A stretch of DNA of 64,000 bases from UBA5078 sp040384465 (GTDB lineage Bacteria; Pseudomonadota; Gammaproteobacteria; Pseudomonadales; Pseudohongiellaceae). The notes below the pieces were generated by a model. That model was not told the origin of the DNA. It did no database searches and saw only the letters and a program-made list of their open reading frames with translations. The stretch lies in the NCBI GenBank assembly GCA_040384465.1, contig JAZKJF010000003.1, forward strand, positions 186,001-250,000, read 5' to 3'. Shown here piece by piece: positions 24,942 to 33,521 of the stretch. Positions within the stretch are counted from its first letter, which is position 1; the number at the start of each line of letters is the position of its first letter. Both the position numbers and the translations under genes were made by a program.

Positions 24942-27674
24942 TCAACCAATATGACGCAGCACCGTCAACGGACTGGTGTTGACGACCTTGCGCGTTGCCA
25001 CGACACCCAGCACGGCAATCACCAGCATCCCCAGCACAGGTCCGGCCAGCCATACCCAATAGTGCAAGCCAAACTCCTGCTGGAACACGCGCGTCTGCAA
25101 ATAGTAAAGGCTCGCTTCCGCGCCCACTGTGGCAATAACGCCAGCAACCAGACCGATCGTCGCAAACTCGATGAACAGACTGCTCAGGATCAATTTGCGA
25201 CCGGCGCCAAGTGTACGCAGGATGGCGTTCTCACGGAAGCGTTCGTCCAGCGTGGCTGTCACGCAGGCCAGCATCACCAGCGCACCACAGGCCAGCACTA
25301 GGAAGGCAATCAGTTCGATGGCGGAGGTCACCTGCGCGATGATCGTCTGAATCTGTTCGATCAAGGCATCGATCTCAATGACGACAATCGTCGGGAACAA
25401 CGCCAGCAGACCGTTGATCAACGCTTTGTCTTCCTGCGCCACCAGCGCAGTGGACAGATAGGTTCCCCCGAGTCCGTTCAGCGTGCCGGGCGAGAAGATT
25501 ACGAAGAAGTTCGGTTGCATGTTGTCCCAGCGCACGGTGCGCAGGCTCTGCACGCGAGCTTCGATCAAGCGCCCCTGACCGACATCGAACTCCACCAGGT
25601 CGCCGAGTGCAGCGCCAAGACCCTCTGCATAATCCTGCTCCATCGAAACAAAACCGGGCTGTGGGTTCTCAGTCCACCACTCTCCTTCCACTACCTGATT
25701 GTCCTTCGGCAGCTCATTTGTCCAAGTGACCTGGCGGTTGCTCACACGACGTGGCCCGCCCTGACGTTCACCATCGGCGCCACCGGCTCCATCCGTCGCC
25801 TCAACCCCATCGGCTTCTGGATCGACATCAGCATCTTCAAAATCCTGATCCCCAGCGTCGGAATCGGCGCTGCGCTCAGTGACATTGCTCTGCTCGTCAT
25901 CGTCGTCCCAACGTGGCCTTGGCACTTCCCCATTGATACGGGTAATCCCAGCGCTCATCATTGGGAAGAACTGATTGGGTTCGACGCCATTCTCGCGGAA
26001 GAAGGACTCGATACCGGCCACCTGTGGTTCAGTCACATTCATCAGAAAGTGATTGGGCGTATTCTCCGGCAACTGTGCCTGCCAGTCGGCGATCAGATCC
26101 GTGCGCAACAGCGTCAGAATAAGCAACGACATGATGGTCAGAGAGAACACCAGCACCTGCAGGATGTTCTGTTTGCGGCGCCGCTTGGTGGCCGACATGG
26201 CGAGTTTCCAGGCACTGCCCGCCTTCATGCCGACGCTGTTGCTGGAGTGCAGCAGCAGCCAGGAAATCCCCGACAACACCAACACCACACCTGCCACTGC
26301 CAGCACGATGATGCTGGTGAGCAGCACGTCCTGACTGTACCAGAGCATCAACACCAGTGAGCCCGCCAGACCGATGCCGTAAGGCAGGCGTGCGCTCAGG
26401 CTGTTATCGTCCAGGTCCTTGCGCAGGACGCGCAGTGGCGACGTCTTGTGCAGCGCCAGCAAGGGCGGGAGTGCGAAGGACAGCAGGCAGATGATCGCTG
26501 TCATCGAGCCGATGATATAAGGCGTGACACCGGCCGGTGGCAAGGTAATCGGAATCACCGAGGCAAGCGCTTGAAGAATCGCCGCATGAATCGCCCAGCC
26601 CAGCACCGAACCCACCACGATGGCAATGACACCCAGCACAATCTGGATACTGATATAGATCGACATGATCTGAGAGGAAGTACAACCAAGCGTCTTCAGA
26701 ATGGCTACGTAGTCGAAATGTCGTTCACTGTAGCGCCGCGCGGTGAGCGCAATCGCCACGCCCGCCAGCAGCACCGCGAACAAGCTGCCCAGCAGCAGGA
26801 AACTCTCGGCCTTGTTGAGCGCATCAGCGACCTCGGCGCTCTCGTCACGCACATCACGCAGGCGGAACTCCCCTGCGGTGCGCTCGTCGAGCCAGACACC
26901 ATAATCTTCCAGTTCAGCCTCATCTCCGGCAAACAGATAGCGATAGCTCACCCGGCTACCCACCTGGATCACTTGCGTCGCGGGAACATCAGCGAGATTG
27001 AGCATCAGACGCGGACCGGCGTTGTCCATCATGCCGCCCTGCTGGCGATCCGGCTCTTGCACAATGATGCGAGTCACCCGCAGTTCAGCCTCACCGACAT
27101 ACACCGTGTCGCCAATCTGTGCGCCGAGCGCGGGCATGACCCGTGACTCCACCCAAACTTCTCCGACAGGGGGGCCACCCGCAATAGGGGCTCCACGCGT
27201 AAAGGGCTGCTCGGCTACCACCAGTTGACCACGCAACGGATAGGCATCGCTGACCGCCTTTGCAGACACCAGCACATTGCCGTTATCCGAGAACACCATG
27301 GAGCCAAAGGCTACCGTCTCGGCCGTTTGCAGGCCACGACCACGGGCTTCGTCAAGCCATTCGGCGGGCGCCGCAGCGCGTCCGCTCAGCACCCGGTCCG
27401 CCGCCAGCATGTTGGCAGATTCCACCAGCAGCGCCTGCTCCAGTCGGTCCGTAAACAGCGCAATGCCGGTGACCGAGGTAACGGCCATCACCAGCGCCAG
27501 CAACAACAGACGCAATTCGCCGCCCTGCCAATCCCGCCACAGCAAGCGTAACGACAATCGCAACAAGGTCTCCAGCTTCAGCGGCTCGACACGGACTTCA
27601 CTGTGCGCAACATTGTTCATGCCGGGCACGACCTCCTGTGCACTCTCCTGAATACCCTCTTGAATACTAGGCAT
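24942..27674 (-). CDS. YbbP-like FtsX-family ABC permease
   Basis: A 910-residue ABC permease with a large FtsX-type layout: one N-terminal helix, a long periplasmic domain, a block of helices near residues 290-500, a second periplasmic domain, and three C-terminal helices. It pairs with the ATPase gene immediately upstream. The ATG at 27674 overlaps the ATPase stop by 8 bases, which suggests translational coupling. A strongly acidic, low-complexity insert (about residues 588-640, with WDDDDEQSN and many Asp/Glu) lies in the second periplasmic domain. The YbbAP complex with TesA is thought to extract or release hydrophobic molecules from the envelope. Confidence 0.87.
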   Translation of the reverse strand: MPSIQEGIQESAQEVVPGMNNVAHSEVRVEPLKLETLLRLSLRLLWRDWQGGELRLLLLALVMAVTSVTGIALFTDRLEQALLVESANMLAADRVLSGRAAAPAEWLDEARGRGLQTAETVAFGSMVFSDNGNVLVSAKAVSDAYPLRGQLVVAEQPFTRGAPIAGGPPVGEVWVESRVMPALGAQIGDTVYVGEAELRVTRIIVQEPDRQQGGMMDNAGPRLMLNLADVPATQVIQVGSRVSYRYLFAGDEAELEDYGVWLDERTAGEFRLRDVRDESAEVADALNKAESFLLLGSLFAVLLAGVAIALTARRYSERHFDYVAILKTLGCTSSQIMSIYISIQIVLGVIAIVVGSVLGWAIHAAILQALASVIPITLPPAGVTPYIIGSMTAIICLLSFALPPLLALHKTSPLRVLRKDLDDNSLSARLPYGIGLAGSLVLMLWYSQDVLLTSIIVLAVAGVVLVLSGISWLLLHSSNSVGMKAGSAWKLAMSATKRRRKQNILQVLVFSLTIMSLLILTLLRTDLIADWQAQLPENTPNHFLMNVTEPQVAGIESFFRENGVEPNQFFPMMSAGITRINGEVPRPRWDDDDEQSNVTERSADSDAGDQDFEDADVDPEADGVEATDGAGGADGERQGGPRRVSNRQVTWTNELPKDNQVVEGEWWTENPQPGFVSMEQDYAEGLGAALGDLVEFDVGQGRLIEARVQSLRTVRWDNMQPNFFVIFSPGTLNGLGGTYLSTALVAQEDKALINGLLALFPTIVVIEIDALIEQIQTIIAQVTSAIELIAFLVLACGALVMLACVTATLDERFRENAILRTLGAGRKLILSSLFIEFATIGLVAGVIATVGAEASLYYLQTRVFQQEFGLHYWVWLAGPVLGMLVIAVLGVVATRKVVNTSPLTVLRHIG

Positions 27675-28374
27675 GGACGCTGCCTTCGGCCACGAGAGCA
27701 GCGGCATTGATCTCGTCGCTCACTACCTCGCCCGCCACCAGTCGAATAGTGCGGTGACACTGCCGCGCCAGACGTTCATCGTGGGTCACCAGCACCAAGG
27801 TGGTCGCGTATTCCTTGTTGAGAGAAAACAGCAGATCGATCACTTTCGCGCCGGTCGCGCTATCCAGATTACCAGTAGGTTCATCAGCGAAAAGAATTCG
27901 CGCTTCCGACGCAAAGGCACGGGCAATCGCCACGCGCTGCTGTTCACCGCCGGAGAGCTGATTTGGGTAGTGATGGCAGCGCTCACCCAGGCCGACACGC
28001 GTGAGCAACTGAGTGGCTTTCTCACGGGCATTGCGATCATTCTTGAGTTCGATGGGCAACATGACATTCTCCAGCGCCGTCAAACTGGGCAGCAGCTGAA
28101 AGGACTGAAACACAAAGCCAACCAGCTGACCCCGCAGCACCGCGCGCTGCTCCTCGTCAAGCGCGGCAAGACGATTGCCATTGAGGATGACATCTCCAGA
28201 GGTGGCCGTATCCAGGCCGGCCATCAGGCCGAGCAGAGTGGATTTGCCGGAGCCGGAAGCTCCTACTATCGCGACAGTCTCTGCTGTTTTTACAGCGAGA
28301 GAGATACCCTTGAGGATCACCAGCTCGCCTTCACTGGTGGTCACGCGTTTTACGAGGTCTTCAATTCTTATCAT
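27667..28374 (-). CDS. YbbA-like ABC transporter ATPase
   Basis: A 235-residue ATP-binding subunit of the LolD/MacB-like group. The Walker A is GASGSGKST, the signature is LSGGEQQRVAIARA, the Walker B ends ILFADEPTGNLD, and the switch His is in LVTHDE. All are intact. It is followed with overlap by the permease. The adjacent divergent tesA completes the ybbA-ybbP-tesA arrangement known from enterobacteria. Confidence 0.93.
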   Translation of the reverse strand: MIRIEDLVKRVTTSEGELVILKGISLAVKTAETVAIVGASGSGKSTLLGLMAGLDTATSGDVILNGNRLAALDEEQRAVLRGQLVGFVFQSFQLLPSLTALENVMLPIELKNDRNAREKATQLLTRVGLGERCHHYPNQLSGGEQQRVAIARAFASEARILFADEPTGNLDSATGAKVIDLLFSLNKEYATTLVLVTHDERLARQCHRTIRLVAGEVVSDEINAAALVAEGSVHA

Positions 28375-28542
28375 GGATACTTACCTGGTCGCCTTGTTGC
28401 TGTGTCATGCTTCTGATTGTCCTGAATACGCGCGCGAAGCGCAAATCGGTTCATCAGCCCCGCGAGCGGCGGCATTGAATAAGCCCGTGGGAACGATTAA
28501 ATTGGCCGCTGACGCATTCACGCATTACTGACAAGTCGACAC

Positions 28543-29220
28543 ATGACCGGTATTTCTGCAAAACATATCCTGCCAAGCCCACTGTTCAATGCCCTGTTGA
28601 TAATGTGCAGCCTGCTGCTGTTGGCATTTCCCGCTAGCGCGCAAGACGAAGCGCCAGTATTGCTGGTATTCGGTGACAGCCTCAGTGCAGGTTACCGCAT
28701 GAACGAAGAAGAGGGCTGGGTGGCACTGTTGGCCGCGAGACTGACAGAAGAAGGCGTCAATTTCCGTGTCGTCAACGCCAGTGTCAGCGGTGAAACGACC
28801 GATGGTGGATTGTCACGGCTGCCTGCGGCGCTGGCTACTCACAAACCGGCCATTGTGATTCTCGAACTCGGTGGCAATGATGGACTGCGCGGCTTACCCG
28901 TGGCGAGCATCAAGCAGAACCTGATGCAGATGGTCACGCTGAGTCAGGCGGCCGGAGCCAAAGTGATTCTCGCTGGTATTCAGATTCCCCCCAACTATGG
29001 GCCCCGCTATGCAGGCCCTTTCATGAGCCAGTATCAAGAGATTGCTGAAGAGATGGCACTGCCATTGATCCCCTTTCTGATCGATGGCATTCCCCAGCAA
29101 CCCGAGCTGATGCAGGAAGACGGTGTTCATCCACGCGCAGAGGCACAGCCGCTGGTACTGGAAAATGTCTGGCCAGTGCTGGCACCAGTATTGAGCGAGA
29201 TCAGCGTCGAAGCGAAGTGA
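28543..29220 (+). CDS. tesA: TesA, periplasmic SGNH esterase/thioesterase
   Basis: A 225-residue GDSL/SGNH hydrolase with an N-terminal signal peptide (about residues 1-30, ending PASAQ). The four blocks are visible: Ser in VFGDSLSAGYRM, Gly in VNASVSGETT, Asn in LELGGNDGLRG, and Asp-His in EDGVHPRAEAQ. TesA hydrolyses acyl-CoA, acyl-ester and lysophospholipid substrates in the periplasm. It is divergent from the YbbA ATPase, and its 3' end overlaps the convergent MFS gene by 20 bp. Confidence 0.95.
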   Translation: MTGISAKHILPSPLFNALLIMCSLLLLAFPASAQDEAPVLLVFGDSLSAGYRMNEEEGWVALLAARLTEEGVNFRVVNASVSGETTDGGLSRLPAALATHKPAIVILELGGNDGLRGLPVASIKQNLMQMVTLSQAAGAKVILAGIQIPPNYGPRYAGPFMSQYQEIAEEMALPLIPFLIDGIPQQPELMQEDGVHPRAEAQPLVLENVWPVLAPVLSEISVEAK

Positions 29221-30463
29221 CCCGGTCCGACATCCCCAGCAACATCAGCGCCGACGCCAGATTACAGACGGCCATGCCGAGAAACACATTGTCGTAATTG
29301 CCCACCCGGTCGTAGTAGGCCGTGGCGACCACCGGCCCAATTGCCGACATCGCAAACGTGAACGGCATGGCAGTGCTGCGTACGGCGCCCAGATAGCGGC
29401 GGCCGAAATAACTCGCCCAGATGACTTCCTGCAGCGGAATCAACCCGCCCCACCCCAAACCCATGAACAGGAAGGCGCCGTACACCAACACGTCAGACTG
29501 GGCGCGCACACTCAGAACAACCAGAATGACTGCAACCCCCGTAATCGCGGCACCGAGAGCAGCCAGCAACCGAGGCCGCGAGTAATCGATCCAGATTCCC
29601 CACAGGGGCTTGCTCAGGAAAGCGGGAATGGAACTCAGCGAGATCATCGACGCTGCCACCAGTCGGGGGTAGCCCGCATCGGTCATGAACGGAATGGTCT
29701 GCAGCAACATCACCGTAATCGAAATCTGAAACAACCCGAATGCCAGCACCAGTTTGTAAAAATGGCTGGTGCGCATCGCCTCGCCCCGGGTCAGGGATTG
29801 ATGATAATCGAGCGAGGCCTCTGCATTGGCCTCGTCGCTCATTTGCTCCGGCGTGGCGCCATCGGGGTGGAGACCATAATCTTCGGGGCTGCGCCGTATC
29901 GCCAGCGCGGCCGGAAATACCAGCACAGAGACCCCCACGCCAAGCACGCGCCAGGCCTCTCTCCAGCCCAGCAAATCCACCAGATAAGTGGCCAGCGGCG
30001 CCAACACGATCCCCGCCAGTGATACGCCCATGGCCGCTACCGCCACGGCTCGACCACGCTGCCGTACGAACCATTTGCCGAGCGTCACGTTGACGACAAG
30101 ATTGCCGATCATCGCGCCGCCAATCGTCAGGATCAGCCCGTTAAGCACGATCCACTGCGACAGACTCTGGACACTGCCAAGGGCAAAGACGGACAGCGAC
30201 AGAATGGCGGTTCCCAGCAGCATGAACGGGCGCCCTCCGTAACGGTCCAGGGCACTGCCGATCAGGAAGCCGGTGATGGCAACGACCATCTGGCCAAGCG
30301 AGCGAGCGGAGGTGAATTCAGTGCGGGTCCAGCCGAACTCATCGCTCATGGGAGTCAGAAACGCCCCGGCCACATAGTTCTGCATGCCGATGGCAACGAA
30401 CTGCGACACGAAGGCGGCCAGAATGATCCAGTAGCCGTAAAAGACTGGCTTATTCTTGAGCAA
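29201..30463 (-). CDS. MFS transporter (OFA/monocarboxylate-like)
   Basis: A 420-residue carrier with 12 predicted helices. The N-terminal YGYWIILAAFVSQFVAIGMQ and the MSDEFGWTRTEFTSARSLGQ segment resemble the oxalate/formate antiporter and monocarboxylate families. The loop-2 motif GSALDRYGGRP is the MFS signature. The substrate is probably an organic acid (inference). The only upstream start is TTG at 30463, just ahead of the first helix, with CAGGTGC upstream. A 12-bp-stem hairpin lies just upstream (30483-30512). Confidence 0.87.
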   Translation of the reverse strand: MLKNKPVFYGYWIILAAFVSQFVAIGMQNYVAGAFLTPMSDEFGWTRTEFTSARSLGQMVVAITGFLIGSALDRYGGRPFMLLGTAILSLSVFALGSVQSLSQWIVLNGLILTIGGAMIGNLVVNVTLGKWFVRQRGRAVAVAAMGVSLAGIVLAPLATYLVDLLGWREAWRVLGVGVSVLVFPAALAIRRSPEDYGLHPDGATPEQMSDEANAEASLDYHQSLTRGEAMRTSHFYKLVLAFGLFQISITVMLLQTIPFMTDAGYPRLVAASMISLSSIPAFLSKPLWGIWIDYSRPRLLAALGAAITGVAVILVVLSVRAQSDVLVYGAFLFMGLGWGGLIPLQEVIWASYFGRRYLGAVRSTAMPFTFAMSAIGPVVATAYYDRVGNYDNVFLGMAVCNLASALMLLGMSDRVTSLRR

Positions 30464-30482
30464 AGCACCTGCCCGTTAACGC

Positions 30483-30512
30483 TGTAAACCGGTTTGTGGG
30501 AACCGGTTTACA
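30483..30512. promoter_or_regulatory. Perfect 12-bp-stem hairpin
   Basis: Perfect arms TGTAAACCGGTT (30483-30494) and AACCGGTTTACA (30501-30512) flank the 6-bp loop TGTGGG. It lies between the 3' end of the gene at 30522 and the start of the MFS gene, both on the minus strand. No T-run follows on either strand, so it is either a factor-dependent terminator or an operator for the MFS gene. Confidence 0.6.
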
Positions 30513-30521
30513 GGCACCGGC

Positions 30522-31193
30522 TTATTGGTAGTGGTTACGGCCGCCACGATCATCTCTTGAATCACGACGATCATGGTCACGGTCGTCGCGGTCATGTCTG
30601 CGGTTATCGTGGTCGCGATCATTGTTGCGGCCGTTGTTGCGATGGTCGTTGCGATCATTGTCATAGCGACGGTCATCATGCTGCAGACCAAAGGGCGCGT
30701 AGATGATCGGCGGAGCGCGGTGAATGATGATGCGGTCCGGCTCGTGACGCGGAGCATCCCAACCGCGCACATAACTCACATAACCACCACTGATGCCGTG
30801 AAACACCGAGGTAATGCTGATATAGGTGCGGTGCACGTGACGATACTCGGAACCGAAGTAGCTGCGACGATAGTGGCGATCGAAGCGGTCGTAGTACTTG
30901 GCCATCTCATCGTAACGCGCCTGGACGTAATAGCGGTCACTGCGTCCGGCCACTGCATCCCGAAAACGACGCGCCTCCCTGGCCAGCTTTTCGGCATCGT
31001 CACGCAAGGGCCCATAGACGCCAGCATAGCGCAACTCGCGAGCGATCTCGTAGCTGACATCTTCCAGATGGCTCGCCTGCCTGAGCAGACCGGCGTCATT
31101 GGCAGAGGCTGGAGCGGCAATCGCCAGCAGACCGAGCAGCAGAGCGAACACCGTCATGACAGGGAGAGTTGTTCTTGTTGAGTTGGTTTTCAT
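30522..31193 (-). CDS. Exported protein with Asp/Arg/His-rich tail
   Basis: A 223-residue protein of unknown function. A signal peptide (about residues 1-31, ending PASA) is followed by a helical domain rich in Arg, Tyr and Glu (about 35-165). The last 50 residues are almost only Asp, Arg, His and Asn (for example RNNDRDHDNRRHDRDD). GGAG precedes the ATG. Such a mixed-charge tail may be disordered, bind metals, or bind polyanions. This is inference only. No family recognised. Confidence 0.75.
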   Translation of the reverse strand: MKTNSTRTTLPVMTVFALLLGLLAIAAPASANDAGLLRQASHLEDVSYEIARELRYAGVYGPLRDDAEKLAREARRFRDAVAGRSDRYYVQARYDEMAKYYDRFDRHYRRSYFGSEYRHVHRTYISITSVFHGISGGYVSYVRGWDAPRHEPDRIIIHRAPPIIYAPFGLQHDDRRYDNDRNDHRNNGRNNDRDHDNRRHDRDDRDHDRRDSRDDRGGRNHYQ

Positions 31194-31299
31194 CGTTGCA
31201 CTCCTTGGACGCGTGGCAAGCGCTCACGCAGACCCGAAGGCACCATTGCCTTCTTGAGGATCATTCTAGGCAACCCAACTGAACTTGACCTGAACGCGT

Positions 31300-32037
31300 T
31301 TACCTTTCCGCAGCCCCTGTCACCACGAGGTATTGACGTACCACGTTGTCGATTCCCTGCTCCAGCGATTCCACCACCAGCGCATGGCCGATAGAGACTT
31401 CCTGAATGCCGGGAATCTGCAGAAAGCGGGCGAGGTTGTGCAGGTCCAGATCGTGTCCCGCATTCAAGCCAATCCCCAGTTCACGCGCACGCTGAGCTGC
31501 AGCGCGGTAGGACTCGAACACTACTGCCTCACTGGCAGTACCGAACGCACGCGCATAGGCTTCGGTGTACAACTCTATGCGGTCAGCGCCCACTTCCGGC
31601 ACCTGTTCGACAGCTGCAACCGAGGGGTCCAGAAACAGACTGCTGCGTACGCCGAGCGACCGCAACTCGCCAAGCACTTCGCGCAGCAGCACAGCATTCG
31701 CGCGCACATCCCAGCCATGGTCAGAGGTCAACTGATCAGGAGCATCCGGCACCAGTGTGCACTGTGCGGGTTTCACTTGCGCGATCAGGGCCATGAATTC
31801 CGGAGAGGGGTACCCTTCGATGTTGAACTCGACACCAGGGTACTCGCGCAACAGCGCCGTAATATCGACCACGTCCTGGCGCGTCACATGACGCTCGTCC
31901 TGACGCGGATGCACCGTGATGCCTTTCACGCCCAGCCCGATCAGGCGACGCACAAAATACAGCACATCGGGAAAATTGCGACCGCGCGAATTACGCAGCA
32001 GCGCGATCTTGTTGACGTTTACACTCAAGATAGTCAT
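31300..32037 (-). CDS. pdxJ: PdxJ, pyridoxine 5'-phosphate synthase (divergent type)
   Basis: A 245-residue TIM-barrel enzyme that condenses aminoacetone phosphate with DXP to give pyridoxine 5'-phosphate. Conserved elements are GITVHPRQDERHV, FNIEGYPSPEF and LGIGLNAGHDL, with the catalytic His and Glu present. The N-terminal motif is NVNKIALLRN, not the NIDHIATLRN of E. coli. In this and the HPRQDERH and IEGYPSPEF motifs it is closer to the Bacteroidetes-type PdxJ I remember. It is not next to recO or acpS, its usual gammaproteobacterial neighbours. The ATG at 32037 matches the family start. It follows the esterase gene by 20 bp. Confidence 0.9.
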   Translation of the reverse strand: MTILSVNVNKIALLRNSRGRNFPDVLYFVRRLIGLGVKGITVHPRQDERHVTRQDVVDITALLREYPGVEFNIEGYPSPEFMALIAQVKPAQCTLVPDAPDQLTSDHGWDVRANAVLLREVLGELRSLGVRSSLFLDPSVAAVEQVPEVGADRIELYTEAYARAFGTASEAVVFESYRAAAQRARELGIGLNAGHDLDLHNLARFLQIPGIQEVSIGHALVVESLEQGIDNVVRQYLVVTGAAER

Positions 32038-32057
32038 GTCGGTTCCAATGCTCACGA

Positions 32058-32855
32058 TCAGACCGATTCGTCAGAAGAATCGACCGCCGAGGGTTTGAGA
32101 AAACTGTGGACGAGGCGATAAAAAGTTTGCGGTTTTTCCGCGTGCAACCAGTGGCCAGTGTGCATGATCACTTTGATCTTCGCCTGCGGAAAGCGCTGCA
32201 GAATTTCGTCACGATGCGTTTCGATAATGTAGTTCGACAAGGCACCCTTGATGAACAGCACCGGCCCATCGAACACCCCGATTGCCGGTGGGCGCTCACG
32301 CAGCCGCACATAATTGGCCTGCAGCGACGGCAGATTGATGCGCCAGTAGAAGCCACCTTCCGGCTTCTTGAGCAGATTGGTCAACAGGAACTGTCGCACC
32401 ACTTCATCTTCTTCGTACTGTGCAAGTACCACATCGGCAGCGTTGCGGCTGCCAATCGTGTCCAGATCAATCGCCAGCAGACCTTCGAAGATACTGTCGT
32501 GCTGAGCGGAGTAAGTCACGGGAGCGATGTCGGCCACCACCAGCCTGTCGACGCGCTCGGGCGCACTGAGCGCCAACTGCATGGCGACCTTGCCGCCCAT
32601 GGAATGACCCAGCAGATGACAGCGTGCAATATCATGATCATCCATGAATTCCAGCACGTCCTGCGCCATGCAGGCGTAATCCATTTCATCGCTGTGCGGC
32701 GAGCCGCCGTGATTGCGCAAATCCAACCCCGTGACAGCGAAGTCTCTGGCCAGCTCGCGGCTGTGCCAGGTCCAGTTCCCGAGACTGCCGAACAAGCCGT
32801 GCAGAATCAGCAGCGGTTCACCTTGTGTGGAATATTGTTTGAAATTCAGTTTCAT
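32058..32855 (-). CDS. Alpha/beta hydrolase (YbfF-like esterase)
   Basis: A 265-residue alpha/beta hydrolase. The oxyanion segment is LHGLFGSLGNW, the nucleophile Ser lies in GHSMGGK (about residue 99), and the final His is in HTGHWLHAEKP. The layout and length match E. coli YbfF, an esterase acting on short acyl esters and palmitoyl- or malonyl-CoA in vitro. It is 20 bp after bcp on the same strand, and pdxJ follows, so bcp-esterase-pdxJ probably form one transcript. Confidence 0.88.
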   Translation of the reverse strand: MKLNFKQYSTQGEPLLILHGLFGSLGNWTWHSRELARDFAVTGLDLRNHGGSPHSDEMDYACMAQDVLEFMDDHDIARCHLLGHSMGGKVAMQLALSAPERVDRLVVADIAPVTYSAQHDSIFEGLLAIDLDTIGSRNAADVVLAQYEEDEVVRQFLLTNLLKKPEGGFYWRINLPSLQANYVRLRERPPAIGVFDGPVLFIKGALSNYIIETHRDEILQRFPQAKIKVIMHTGHWLHAEKPQTFYRLVHSFLKPSAVDSSDESV

Positions 32856-32875
32856 TGATCACTCAAACTGCAGTG

Positions 32876-33370
32876 CTACTCTGCGCTCGCCTGCTCTTTC
32901 GCCAGGTTATTCAAGAGGGCCAGCACCTCATCGTGATGCGTCTTGGTTTGCACTTTGTCCATGACATGCACGAGTCGCCCTTCCTTGTTGATGAGAAAGC
33001 TGGTGCGCAGAATGCCCATGAATTCGCGGCCCATGAATTTCTTCAATCCCCAGACGCCGTATTTCTCTGCCACGGCATGCTCCGGATCAGAGAGCAGTGT
33101 GAAATTCAGGCTATCGCGTTCAGCAAACTTCTTCAGACTCTTGACAGGATCGGGGCTGACGGCAAGGACGACCGTATCGAGGGCTGCCAGCTCGGCCTGC
33201 ACGTCACGCAGACCACAGGCCTGCACGGTGCAGCCTGGCGTCATGGCCTTAGGATAGAAATACAGCAACACGTTCTTCGTGCCACGCCACGCTTTCAGCT
33301 GCACGGAATTGCCCTGTTGATCACTCAAGGTGAAATCGGGGGCCAGGTTGCCGATTTTCGGAAAACTCAT
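32876..33370 (-). CDS. bcp: Bcp, thioredoxin-dependent thiol peroxidase
   Basis: A 164-residue peroxiredoxin of the BCP/PrxQ group that reduces hydrogen peroxide and organic hydroperoxides. The peroxidatic Cys is in FYPKAMTPGCTVQACGL, and the resolving Cys five residues later (CTVQAC) is also present, so it is the helix-2 two-Cys type. AGGAG precedes the ATG at 33370. Confidence 0.94.
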   Translation of the reverse strand: MSFPKIGNLAPDFTLSDQQGNSVQLKAWRGTKNVLLYFYPKAMTPGCTVQACGLRDVQAELAALDTVVLAVSPDPVKSLKKFAERDSLNFTLLSDPEHAVAEKYGVWGLKKFMGREFMGILRTSFLINKEGRLVHVMDKVQTKTHHDEVLALLNNLAKEQASAE

Positions 33371-33521
33371 GCAGATGCTCCTTAGGTCGAGCTGAAGGTT
33401 TGACTAGAATGCGGCCATTATAGCCATCCCTCCTGCGCACCGTCATGGCTTTCCGAGTGCATCTTTATGCGCTCTTCATGCCTGCTTGGCAGCACCAGAC
33501 TCTGTGCTAGAATCCGGCCCC

